Positions 9,592-18,658 of a DNA stretch of 36,856 nt are shown in pieces (position 1 is the stretch's first letter; each line of letters starts with the position of its first letter). The DNA is from Acidobacteriota bacterium (GTDB lineage: Bacteria; Acidobacteriota; Vicinamibacteria; Vicinamibacterales; UBA8438). Location: assembly GCA_022562495.1 (NCBI GenBank), contig JADFPE010000011.1, positions 1 to 36,856 on the forward strand. Direction: 5' to 3'. A program made the translations under genes and the position numbers. A model generated the notes under the pieces. The model was not told the DNA's origin. It searched no databases and was given only the letters and a program-made list of their open reading frames with translations.

Positions 9592-9655
9592 GAAGTCAGA
9601 AGGGCGCAGGCAGAAGGCAGCAGACTTGTCCGCCGAAGCCTTGGCGCAGGCGGGA
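9592..9655. repeat. Dispersed repeat block: aagtcagaaggg..cagaaggcagcaga plus palindromic TCCGCCGAAGCCTTGGCGCAGGCGGGA
   Basis: The agaagtcagaaggcagaaggcagcaga unit recurs at 20054-20080 after another propeller gene; tccgccgaagccttggcgcaggcggga (9629-9655) has near-complementary ends. Confidence 0.6.
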
Positions 9656-9705
9656 GGGCTTCGCCAGCTGTGGGTCGAGCTGGGTGTTGGCGGGGAGGGG
9701 CAGCA

Positions 9706-10680
9706 ATGCAAGTCAACCGCGTGGACATCGTTCTTGGTTGCGTTTTCCTGTTCGCCCTCGGCCAGCCGGCGAGCGGACAGGTCGCCGAATACACCGAGGC
9801 GCCCGCCTGGCCCCGCCCGGCGACAACGGCGGCCGGGACGCCCGCGCCGTGGAACTTCGGTCAGGTGTCGGGGGTCGCCACGAGCGCGGATGGCAGCATC
9901 CTGGTGCTGCATCGCGGCGCGCAGCCGATCATGCTGTTCGACAGCGGTGGGCGGTTCGTCCGGGCCTGGGGCGACGGCCTGTTCAGCAACGGCAAGGTCG
10001 GCGGCATCCCGCCGGGCGATCGCGTGGCGGGACAGTCGGGCTACACCGCCGTCTACGGGCCGGCCGGATGCCATGCGTGCGGCGCGCACTCGGTGCGTGT
10101 CGATCCGGCGGGCAACATCTGGGCGGTCGATGCCCCGGGTCACGTCGTCTACAAGATGGACCGGCAGGGGCGCGTGGTCATGGAGCTCGGCACGAAGGGG
10201 GTCGCCGGCAGGAGCCGGCACACCTTCAACCTGCCGACCGACGTCGGGTTCGCCCCGAACGGCGATGTCTACGTCAGTGATGGCTATGGCAACGCGCGGG
10301 TGGTGAAGTACTCGGCCGACGGGCGGTATCTGCTCGAGTGGGGCACGCGCGGCACCGGTCCAGGCGAGTTCGGCCTGCCCCACAACCTGGTGGTCGACGC
10401 CGAGGGACACGTCTACGTCACCGACCGGGACAACCAGCGGGTCCAGGTGTTCACCCCGGACGGCGAGTTCCTGAACGAGTGGCCAGACATCGGCGGGGTC
10501 TCCGCGCTCGTCATGACGGACGAGCAACAGATCTGGACCGGCGGTACGCTGCGGAGTCTCGAGGGCGAGGCGGTCGCGACGTTACCCGGTGGCAACGGCG
10601 GGCACGGCATGACCGTGTCCGATGCGGGAGACGTCTTCGTGGCGCAGCTCAGCGGACGCGTGCAGAAGTTTGTCAGATGA
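9706..10680 (+). CDS. NHL-repeat exported beta-propeller protein
   Basis: Start MQVNRVDIVLGCVFLFALGQPASG; NHL repeats (VRVDPAGNIWAVDAPGHVVYKMDRQG, NLVVDAEGHVYVTDRDNQRVQVFTPDGEFL). Confidence 0.8.
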   Translation: MQVNRVDIVLGCVFLFALGQPASGQVAEYTEAPAWPRPATTAAGTPAPWNFGQVSGVATSADGSILVLHRGAQPIMLFDSGGRFVRAWGDGLFSNGKVGGIPPGDRVAGQSGYTAVYGPAGCHACGAHSVRVDPAGNIWAVDAPGHVVYKMDRQGRVVMELGTKGVAGRSRHTFNLPTDVGFAPNGDVYVSDGYGNARVVKYSADGRYLLEWGTRGTGPGEFGLPHNLVVDAEGHVYVTDRDNQRVQVFTPDGEFLNEWPDIGGVSALVMTDEQQIWTGGTLRSLEGEAVATLPGGNGGHGMTVSDAGDVFVAQLSGRVQKFVR

Positions 10681-10692
10681 TGGCAGGTGTCC

Positions 10693-11145
10693 TCAGTGCG
10701 CGCCGGTGCGTGTCAACGTCTCCGGCCACGCCTGAAGTCCGGATCGGGGTGCGATCTCCCATAGCTGACGATCAAACGTCGCCAGAACAACATCCTGGCC
10801 AATCGAGTCCTGCCAGGTGAGGGCCGCCGCGAGCTGTACGGCGTCGTACCCGCGCAGGCCGTGTTCCCAGGCCAAAGTGTGGGCCCGCGACACGAGCGCT
10901 TCGGTGACGGGAATTCTCGCGAGGTCTGGCCACTCTCCTGACAATCTGCGCTCCGCCCGCCGGCCGCCGTCGTTGTCCAGAACGCCGAGGCGAACCGCGC
11001 GGGCGAGCGCAGCGGCTACTTCGGCTCGACTGATGAGCGATGTTGCGACGGCCGCCGCTGCGGCCGTCAGGGCAATCACCTCTTCGGACCCGCGCTCGGT
11101 CACGTACCGTTTGACGAGCGCGCTCGCGTCCAGATAGAGAATCAC
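10693..11145 (-). CDS. PIN-domain (VapC-like) toxin, GTG start
   Basis: MILYLDASALVKRYVTERGSEEV...RAEVAAAL...GYDAVQLAAAL...LATFDRQL, PIN acidic residues retained; start overlaps the stop of the upstream antitoxin frame (GTGA). Confidence 0.8.
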   Translation of the reverse strand: MILYLDASALVKRYVTERGSEEVIALTAAAAAVATSLISRAEVAAALARAVRLGVLDNDGGRRAERRLSGEWPDLARIPVTEALVSRAHTLAWEHGLRGYDAVQLAAALTWQDSIGQDVVLATFDRQLWEIAPRSGLQAWPETLTRTGAH

Positions 11146-11339
11146 CTGCGGTTGTCAACGACGATGTCAGCCACGCCTCGCTGTCCTCGCGCGAGAACGT
11201 CAGGCGTTGTCGTCCCCAATCGACGACCACTCCACAGAATCGTGCCGGCGTCCGTCAGTGTCTGGAGTCGCTCGACTCGCGGACGCCCCTCGGGGATGAT
11301 ACGCGCCACTCGGCGCCCGCGCGGTGTTGCGCGCTTCGA
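11142..11339 (-). pseudogene. 5'-truncated or frameshifted type II antitoxin (Phd/YefM-like C-terminal half)
   Basis: Frame read from reverse complement: SKRATPRGRRVARIIPEGRPRVERLQTLTDAGTILWSGRRLGTTTPDVLARGQRGVADIVVDNRR*; no ATG upstream in frame before TAG; GTG at 11309 possible. Not in the ORF track. Confidence 0.6.
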
Positions 11340-11381
11340 CCAGGTAAGCGATGATGCGTGTGCTTCGACACGGGGGAAGAG

Positions 11382-12419
11382 ATGAGCCTACGCGATCGCG
11401 CGGTTGTCTCGGTGCTGCTGGTCGTGTGCGTGTCTTCCGCCGGTGCGCAGACCCCGTTCGAACCTCCGCGTCTACCCGATGGCAGGCCCGATCTCCAGGG
11501 GGTCTGGGACTTCCGCACGCTGACGCCGCTCCAGAGACCCGAGGATCTGGCGGACACGGCGGTATTGACGGCTGAAGAGGCTGCCGAGGTCGAATCGCAG
11601 GCCGCCGCGCGCACCGCCGAGGCGAACGCTCCAAGCGAGGTGCGGACAGAACCGTTACCGGTCGGCGGCAGCATCGGCGCCTACAACCGCTACTGGGTCG
11701 ACCAGGGCGCAAGGGTCGTCGACGACCAGCGGACGTCGCTCATCGTGGACCCGCCCGATGGACGCCTCCCGGCGCTACAGCCCGGCATCGAGATGGACGT
11801 GCTGTCGCTCGGCGAGGACCTGCCGGGTGTCCGTCCGGTGCGCGTCCGTGCGGCTGGGATCGGCGCCGACAGCCACGAGGACCGAGGTCTCTCCGAGCGG
11901 TGTCTCCTCGGATTCAACTCCGGCCCGCCGATTGTGCCCGCCGGCTACAACCAGAACATTCAGATCTTTCAGACGCCGGACCATGTCGTCATACTCCATG
12001 AAATGGTGCACGACGCGCGCATCGTGCCGCTGACGTTAGCTGGGCGCAACCCGCTGCCAGGCAGTATCCGACAGTGGATGGGCAGTTCGCGCGGCTACTG
12101 GGACGGTGATACGCTGGTGGTCGAGACGAGGAATTTTACCGACAAAATCGCCAGCTTCAACCCGTCGGTGACGACGGCAGCCGGCTCCGGCACCACCTTG
12201 CATCTGACCGAGCGCTTCCGTCGCGTGGGCGATGACACCCTGCTCTACACGTACACGGTCGAGGATGCTATGACCTTTACGCGGCCGTTTACGGCGGCCT
12301 TGCCGATGAAGCGAGGCGACGCAATGTTCGAGTACGCGTGCCACGAGGGAAACTACGGACTGTTCAACATGCTGTCAGGGGCGCGGGCCGCAGAGGCGGC
12401 GTCGGCGTCCGGGCAGTAG
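11382..12419 (+). CDS. Exported hypothetical protein, DGxPDLQGVW family
   Basis: MSLRDRAVVSVLLVVCVSSAGAQTPFEPPRLPDGRPDLQGVWDF...; co-linear similarity with 21951-22952. Confidence 0.75.
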   Translation: MSLRDRAVVSVLLVVCVSSAGAQTPFEPPRLPDGRPDLQGVWDFRTLTPLQRPEDLADTAVLTAEEAAEVESQAAARTAEANAPSEVRTEPLPVGGSIGAYNRYWVDQGARVVDDQRTSLIVDPPDGRLPALQPGIEMDVLSLGEDLPGVRPVRVRAAGIGADSHEDRGLSERCLLGFNSGPPIVPAGYNQNIQIFQTPDHVVILHEMVHDARIVPLTLAGRNPLPGSIRQWMGSSRGYWDGDTLVVETRNFTDKIASFNPSVTTAAGSGTTLHLTERFRRVGDDTLLYTYTVEDAMTFTRPFTAALPMKRGDAMFEYACHEGNYGLFNMLSGARAAEAASASGQ

Positions 12420-12445
12420 TTCGCACTGACGATAGGAGGGCTCTC

Positions 12446-13327
12446 ATGAGACGGATAGTGGTGCTGGGTGTGGTGCTCGTCGTGGGCGCCGTTGCCCTGG
12501 TCGGTCGTCTGGCTGCGCAGGGCAACGTGGCCGAGATCGAGCAGGTGAAGGACAACCTCTACGTCATCACGGGCGGGGGCGGCAACACCGCGGCCTTCGT
12601 GACCGAGGGCGGCGTCGTGGTGGTCGACACGAAAAACCCCGAGTGGGGTAGCGCCATCCTGGACAAGATTCGCACCGTGACCGACAAACCGGTCACGATG
12701 ATCATCAACACGCACACGCATGGGGATCACGTCGGGAGCAACATCGATTTCCCCCTGCCGGTCGAGTTCGTGGCACACGCGAACACGAAGACCAACATGG
12801 AGAAGATGGCGCCGTTCCAGTCGGCCACAGGGCGACAGTACCTGCCCAGCCGCACCTACACGGACAGGCTCTCGCTGCTCGACGGCGACGATCAGATCGA
12901 CCTGTACTATTTCGGTCGCGGTCATACCAGCGGTGACTCCATCGTCGTGTTCCGCGCACTGGGCGTCGCGCATACGGGGGATCTGTTCGCCTGGAAAGGT
13001 GTGCCGTACATCGACGTGGGCAACGGCGGCAGCGGAGTGGAGTACCCGAAGACGGTGCTGGCCGCGGTCGATGCCATCCAAGGTGTCGACACCGTCATTC
13101 CCGGGCACAGCCCGGTGATGACCTGGGCCGACTTTCGTGAGTTTGGCGAGTTCAACCGCGACTTCCTCGCGGCCGTGGAACGTGGGAAGGCCGAGGGCAA
13201 GTCGGCGTCGGAGGCCGCCGCGTCGCTGAACCTGCCGGCGCGTTACGCGAACTACGCGATGAGCCGCGGCACGCTGACCAGCGCCGAGTCCAACGCCGAG
13301 AAGATCTACGCCGAACTCAACCGCTGA
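12446..13327 (+). CDS. Exported MBL-fold metallo-hydrolase
   Basis: Signal peptide MRRIVVLGVVLVVGAVALVGRLAAQG; HTHGDH motif (INTHTHGDHVGSN), HTGDLF, VIPGHSPV. Confidence 0.9.
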   Translation: MRRIVVLGVVLVVGAVALVGRLAAQGNVAEIEQVKDNLYVITGGGGNTAAFVTEGGVVVVDTKNPEWGSAILDKIRTVTDKPVTMIINTHTHGDHVGSNIDFPLPVEFVAHANTKTNMEKMAPFQSATGRQYLPSRTYTDRLSLLDGDDQIDLYYFGRGHTSGDSIVVFRALGVAHTGDLFAWKGVPYIDVGNGGSGVEYPKTVLAAVDAIQGVDTVIPGHSPVMTWADFREFGEFNRDFLAAVERGKAEGKSASEAAASLNLPARYANYAMSRGTLTSAESNAEKIYAELNR

Positions 13328-13543
13328 TCCAGTACCAGCGCGTCGGTGAACGTGGTCCCGAACCCTGCGCGTCCGGCGCGAGAACATCGCCGTCGCCCTG
13401 GCTACCTGAGCCAGCCACGCCGGGAGCACGGCCCCTTCGGCCGCGGGACGCACACCTGGTACGGGCCGCTGAGACCCGCGTCACGCCTTGCCAGACCGGC
13501 GCATCGCCACCCTGTGGGTCCGCGCGACTCTCACCACGGACGG

Positions 13544-14908
13544 CTAGTCGTAATCCGCCGCCGCGAGCGAGACGCGGATGATCTCCTCGTCGTTCCGCAT
13601 GACGATGTGCCGGTTCGCATAGGCGGGATGGGACCAGACGACCCCACGGTCGCCCCACCGGCCGGTGGCGCCGCCCCGCGTGCGGGTGGCCGGGGCGAGC
13701 AACTGGGTCCGGCCGATCTCGGTGTAGCCCGCCGGCGTGAGACGGGCCACGATCAGCTCACCGGTGTCGTTGGTCACGAAGACCCGGTCGCCGTGCTGGA
13801 CGAAGAAGGCGGCACCCCAACGCTCGTGCCCGACCAGCTCGGTGGTCTCCCAGACCCGCTCACCGGTGCGCGCATCGAGACACCGCAGCTCGCCATAACT
13901 GCCAATGCCGTAGACGTAGTCGCCGATGATGAGCGGGGTCGTGATGAGCGCATGCAGGCCATCGGTCTCGCCGGGCAGCTCACTGCGGCTCTGCCCCCTC
14001 CAGAGTTCTTCCGCCGCCGGCCGGTCCTGATCGAGCCGCAACATCAGCGACCCGCGGAAGAAGTGGGTGACCAGCAGATAGGGACCGGTCGAGACCGGGG
14101 TGGCCACGGTCATACCGCCGATCGGCCACTCGTGCTCCCAGTAGACAGCCCCGTTCTCCGGGTCGAGCGAGCTGACCCCGCGGGGGTGCCAGAGAATGAG
14201 CTGTCGCGCGCCGCCTGATTCGTAGATCATCGGGGCGCTGTAACCGGTCTCGGACACCAGCGGCAGGGCGCGCCAGATCTCGTTACCGGTCCGCTTGTCG
14301 AACGCGACGATCAGCGCATCGGGCTCGCCGCCCACCACGACGATGAGCCGGTTCCCGTCGACGAGCGGCGAGCTGCTGACCCCGTAGACCGGGACGGTCG
14401 TACCGTACTCGGCGACGGTGTCAACCTGCCAGACGACCGCCCCCGTCTCGGTATCGACACACAGAATCATGCCGGCGGCGCCGACCACGTAGACCCGGTC
14501 GCCATCGACGCTCGGGGTCGCTCGCGGACCGGTCGCAAAGGTGCCGAGGAGGTTGCGATAGGTCGTGGGCCACTCGCGGCTCCACAACAGCTCGCCGGTC
14601 TCCTCGTCGAGACACAGCAGCCGTTCGGCGCCGTCCATCGTGCGGGAGCCTGGATTCTCCAGATAGTCGAGCACGAAGACCCGGCCTCCGGCGACCACCG
14701 GGCCGGCAAAGCCGGGGCGGATCGGCACGCGCCAGTCCACCTTCAGTCCCTCATCGGGAAACTGGTCGACGATGCCGGTCTCGGTCCAGACGCCGAGCCG
14801 GGTCGGCCCGCGCCATTGGGGCCAGTCGTCGGCGTGCGCTGTCGCCGCGAGCAGGAACAGCGCGAGCCAGGCAGCGGTCACGTGTCCTACGGGCGCGTGG
14901 GAGTGCAT
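13544..14908 (-). CDS. PQQ-binding-like beta-propeller exported protein
   Basis: Likely start MHSHAPVGHVTAAWLALFLLAATAHADDWPQWRGP; PQQ-like repeats; strong co-linear similarity to 18659-20035. Confidence 0.85.
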   Translation of the reverse strand: MHSHAPVGHVTAAWLALFLLAATAHADDWPQWRGPTRLGVWTETGIVDQFPDEGLKVDWRVPIRPGFAGPVVAGGRVFVLDYLENPGSRTMDGAERLLCLDEETGELLWSREWPTTYRNLLGTFATGPRATPSVDGDRVYVVGAAGMILCVDTETGAVVWQVDTVAEYGTTVPVYGVSSSPLVDGNRLIVVVGGEPDALIVAFDKRTGNEIWRALPLVSETGYSAPMIYESGGARQLILWHPRGVSSLDPENGAVYWEHEWPIGGMTVATPVSTGPYLLVTHFFRGSLMLRLDQDRPAAEELWRGQSRSELPGETDGLHALITTPLIIGDYVYGIGSYGELRCLDARTGERVWETTELVGHERWGAAFFVQHGDRVFVTNDTGELIVARLTPAGYTEIGRTQLLAPATRTRGGATGRWGDRGVVWSHPAYANRHIVMRNDEEIIRVSLAAADYD

Positions 14909-14987
14909 CCTTCGCGTTCTCAGGAGGTGGGTTGGGGAGGAGAAAGACCGGGGTGGGAGCACGCACGCTCCCACCCCCCTGCCACCG

Positions 14988-16043
14988 CTACCGCGTGTAC
15001 CGCGCCAGCTGGCGCGGACCGACCTCGGCGCCGAAGATGTTGCCGTTGGCATCAACCGCCACGCCCTCGGCCGCGCTGGTGCCGCCCGGCTCCGACGCCG
15101 GGTCCGGGATGAAATACATCACTTCGCCGGTCGCGGCGCTGCCGACCCGGATACCGCGATGCCAGCCTGGGTTCGACGTGTCGCTCGATTCGGAGTCGGC
15201 GCCATACAGTGTGTCGTCGGCCGTGATGAAGATGCCGCTCAGCCGACTGAACTGGCTCCACTCCTCCAGGAAGTTGCCCTCCTGATCGAAGATCTGGATC
15301 CGCTTGTTGCCGCGGTCCGCCACGAACAGCCGCCCACGGGAATCCCACGCCAGGCCATGCGGGGTCCGGAACTGGCCCGGCTCGGAGCCCAACCCGCCCC
15401 AGTGCATGATGTAGTTCCCCTCGGCGTCGTACTTGACGATACGGGCGACCTCTTCGGGTGGCGCGTTCGGGCTCTGCCCTCCGTGGCCATCGGCGACAAA
15501 AATCGACCCGTCTGGTGCGGTGATGACATCGCACGGCGTGTAGAGCAGATGGTCGGTCCCGTCCCCGGCCACGCCGGCCTCGCCTAGGACGAGCAGCACC
15601 TCGCCGGTCGGGCTGAACTTGATGACCCGGTGGCCCAACTCCGGCGCATCTTCGTTCGGTCCCTGCGCGTCGGTGATCCACACATTGCCGTCGCTGTCCA
15701 CGTGAATGCCGTGCGGGAAAATGAGCATCCCAGCGCCAAAGCTCGTGACCACGTTGCCGTCGGCGTCGAACTTCAGGACGGAGTCCAGGTCCGAGCCGGC
15801 ACAGCTGTTGGCCCCGCAGCGCTCACCGACCCAGATCGACGTGCCATCGATGTCGATGTCGACCGCGCTCGTCGAGCCCCAGGTCCGCCCGTCGGGCAGC
15901 GTGAAGTGGCCCTGGTGCGTCGTATACGGATTGGGCAGATCGTTGACCGCCTGGCCAAACGCCGGCATGGCAACGCCCACGACGGCGCCGAGCGCCATGA
16001 CCGTCGTGACCGACGTGACAAGAACGCGACGTGTGAATGTCAT
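14988..16043 (-). CDS. NHL-repeat exported beta-propeller protein
   Basis: Start MTFTRRVLVTSVTTVMALGAVVGVAMPAFGQ; repeats (GIHVDSDGNVWITDAQG, HGLAWDSRGRLFVADRGNKRIQIFDQEGNFLEEW). Confidence 0.85.
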   Translation of the reverse strand: MTFTRRVLVTSVTTVMALGAVVGVAMPAFGQAVNDLPNPYTTHQGHFTLPDGRTWGSTSAVDIDIDGTSIWVGERCGANSCAGSDLDSVLKFDADGNVVTSFGAGMLIFPHGIHVDSDGNVWITDAQGPNEDAPELGHRVIKFSPTGEVLLVLGEAGVAGDGTDHLLYTPCDVITAPDGSIFVADGHGGQSPNAPPEEVARIVKYDAEGNYIMHWGGLGSEPGQFRTPHGLAWDSRGRLFVADRGNKRIQIFDQEGNFLEEWSQFSRLSGIFITADDTLYGADSESSDTSNPGWHRGIRVGSAATGEVMYFIPDPASEPGGTSAAEGVAVDANGNIFGAEVGPRQLARYTR

Positions 16044-16215
16044 CAGAAGACCTTCCTCTTGGGAACCCCGTCGGTAAGACAACTCTTGTGGAAATTCAGG
16101 ATGCAAACCTACCCCAGACGCCATTCCCGTGCAAGCGTGGCCGCGGGCCGCGCACATGCGCGCCCCGCGGACGCGGAGTGGGGCGAAGGGGCCCCGCGAG
16201 CGGTCGCGTGGGGTT

Positions 16216-16230
16216 CGGGGCGAAGCCCCG
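16216..16230. terminator. GC hairpin after the DUF5916 gene
   Basis: cggggc gaa gccccg perfect 6-bp stem, just 3' of the minus-strand stop at 16239. Confidence 0.4.
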
Positions 16231-16238
16231 TCTAGGTA

Positions 16239-18536
16239 CTAGAACCGGAACAGCCGGTTCATCTTGACTACGAAGCCCCGATTCCGCAACTCGGTCCGCC
16301 GATCCGGCAGGAACGGGTCGGTATCGCGGTCCTCGGTGTACACCACGAACAGCTCGCTCCCCGGGGAGTATTCCCAGCGCAATCGAATGTTGGTGCTGAA
16401 GGTGTTGCCGCTGGAGTTGTGTTGCAGCAGCCCGCTGAAGAACATCCGCGGTGTGACGCTGTAGTTCACTCGCACCCGGCTCAGGCTGGTCGTGAAAGCG
16501 CCTTCCGGCAGGTGCACCCAGTTGAACGACAGACTCGGCTCGACCGACAGCTGCGGGGTGACCTCGATCCGGCCCCGGCTGAGCCCGACCGACGTGCTGT
16601 CGCCGCTCCAGAAGCTACCGGTGCGGACTGAGATCGACCCGCTGAGGGGCCGCTGCTGGCCGAACGAGTACGCGGCGCCCACGTCGCGAAAGTCGTAGCC
16701 GCCCACCGGCAGGGTGACACCGGGCGCAATGGTGAAAGAAGTGGTCAGCCGCTCATAGCGGTCGACGGCGGACACCGTGAAGCGGTCACTGTTCTCGAGC
16801 TGGATCTCGAGCTCGACGTCCTGTGTCCGGGTCTCGAGCAGACGGTTGTCGGCCGCCACGATGTAGTCGACACCACCCGACAGGCTGAACCGTCGGACCC
16901 AGTCGATCGACCGGGGCCGCGGGCTGAACCGGCCGGAGGCCGTGGTGCGACGGATGTTGTCCCGGCGCACGAAGCCGATCTCGGGGTTGAAGTTGTCCTC
17001 GATGACGAGATGGCCCAGGTCGAACCCGTAGCGGTCGCCGGCATAGCTGAACCGCCCGAGATAGCTGGCGTCCCGGCCACGTCTGCCGCGGGTGCTGGTC
17101 CGCGCCACATAGCCGAGCAGGTTCACGTCGTCGAAGAACGCGAACCGGCCGTCGAGCCCGTAGACCTGGTTGGACCCGTCGCCGACCAGCGACACCGAGC
17201 GGTTGGTGAAAATGCCGCCGATGGTGCTCCGACGCAGGATATCCCGCTTGACCCGGAGGACGGTAAAGTTGGTGGTCTGGGCCCCGGAGCGCAGCTCGTC
17301 GCCGGTCTGGATGTTCAACGCGCCGACATCGAACGCGCCTACCTTCCCGGTCAGCCGCCCACCGGCCAGAATCGGCACCACGTCGCTGCCCTGTAACCCG
17401 ATACGTCGGCTGAAAAACAGCGTGGGCGTCCCGGCGCCGCCCAGACCGGCTCCCCGCGCGAAGTCGAAGTTGCCGCGACCTTCGAGAAAGAACTCCCGTT
17501 TCTCCGGGAAGAATAGGCTGAACCGCGTCAGGTTCACCTGTTGTTCATCGACCTCGACCTGGGCGAAGTCGGTGTTGTAGGTGAAGTCGGCGGTCAGGTT
17601 CCGCGTCACCCCGTACTTCACGTCGAGCCCGAACTGCCCGTCCAGCGCGTTCCGTGTCGGGGGATCGGCGGTGCTGTCGGTAGTCATACCTCCGATGCCA
17701 TACGGCTTGATCTCGATCTTGCGGCTTCCGGACGGAACCTCGATTCCGACGAGCGACCCCGCCTGCGATACGCGCCACAGCCCGGCGATCACGCTGTTCC
17801 CGCGCGCGGCTGAGATGGGCAACGGCGTCAGATACGACGCCTCGGTCCGCCGCCGGATGATACGCCGCAGCTGGATCCCCCACACCTGGGTCGATGTGGG
17901 CCGGTAGCGCAGCGACTTGAACGGAATCTCGATCTCGACCGTCCAGCCGCCATCAAACCGATCGGTCCGCGAATCCCAGATGGTGTTCCAGTCGGTGTTG
18001 ACCCTCCCGCCCTCGTTCGAGATCGCGAAATCGGAAAACCCTCCGATCGGCGTCACCAGAAACGCCAGGCCGTTGCGCCGGTCGTAGAAGGTGTCGAGCA
18101 TCAGCGAGAACGAGTCGTTCTGCCGAAGCTGAATGACGTCCCGACGCATCTCGTTCGCCACCCACTCGCTCGGCGGGGCGGTGTCGTAGCACCGCGCCGA
18201 GATGTAGATGCTGTCGTCGTCGAACAGGACCCAGACCTCGGTGCGCTCGCTGCCGAGCGCTCCTTCATCCGGCAGCTGCTGGATAAAGTCGGTGATGTAC
18301 TGCACGGTCTCGTAGACCGGTTCGTCGAGCCGGCCATCGATCTGCAGTGGGGCCCTCAGCCGGGTCGCGCGCACCGTGGCCCGGCCCTGCGCGTCGCGGG
18401 AGACCACCTCCGGCGCCACCGGCGGCCGGGGACCCTGCAGCACCGCCAGCACGTCGCTGTCCAGCGGCTGGCCGGCCACTGGAGATCCGAAGACGAGGAC
18501 GAGACCGGCCACGGTCAACTGCTGTTTCGAAGACAC
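16239..18536 (-). CDS. DUF5916 / CBM9-like N-terminal outer-membrane barrel protein
   Basis: ATRLRAPLQIDGRLDEPVYETVQYITDFIQQLPDEG..., DTFYDRRNGLAFLVTPIGG, FAQVEVDEQQVNLTRFSLFFPEKREFFLEGRGNF; ends NRLFRF*. Start uncertain (GTG 18536 or GTG 18578). Confidence 0.85.
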   Translation of the reverse strand: MSSKQQLTVAGLVLVFGSPVAGQPLDSDVLAVLQGPRPPVAPEVVSRDAQGRATVRATRLRAPLQIDGRLDEPVYETVQYITDFIQQLPDEGALGSERTEVWVLFDDDSIYISARCYDTAPPSEWVANEMRRDVIQLRQNDSFSLMLDTFYDRRNGLAFLVTPIGGFSDFAISNEGGRVNTDWNTIWDSRTDRFDGGWTVEIEIPFKSLRYRPTSTQVWGIQLRRIIRRRTEASYLTPLPISAARGNSVIAGLWRVSQAGSLVGIEVPSGSRKIEIKPYGIGGMTTDSTADPPTRNALDGQFGLDVKYGVTRNLTADFTYNTDFAQVEVDEQQVNLTRFSLFFPEKREFFLEGRGNFDFARGAGLGGAGTPTLFFSRRIGLQGSDVVPILAGGRLTGKVGAFDVGALNIQTGDELRSGAQTTNFTVLRVKRDILRRSTIGGIFTNRSVSLVGDGSNQVYGLDGRFAFFDDVNLLGYVARTSTRGRRGRDASYLGRFSYAGDRYGFDLGHLVIEDNFNPEIGFVRRDNIRRTTASGRFSPRPRSIDWVRRFSLSGGVDYIVAADNRLLETRTQDVELEIQLENSDRFTVSAVDRYERLTTSFTIAPGVTLPVGGYDFRDVGAAYSFGQQRPLSGSISVRTGSFWSGDSTSVGLSRGRIEVTPQLSVEPSLSFNWVHLPEGAFTTSLSRVRVNYSVTPRMFFSGLLQHNSSGNTFSTNIRLRWEYSPGSELFVVYTEDRDTDPFLPDRRTELRNRGFVVKMNRLFRF

Positions 18537-18658
18537 GCTTGATTGAGCGGCGCGGGGGACGACAGTATAGACTTTCACACAAGACGCGAGTCGACCACAC
18601 CCTGGCCGGTTCAAGCATCGGTCGGCGGTCCGGCCGAGATAACAGGAGGAACGACGAT

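Noticed and set aside
10060-10095. GCHACGAH in the NHL protein as a heme c site
   Set aside because: CHACG is CXXC followed by Gly, not CXXCH.
13328-13543. Possible pseudogene between the MBL and PQQ-like genes
   Set aside because: All frames look like GC-rich noise; no recognisable motif.
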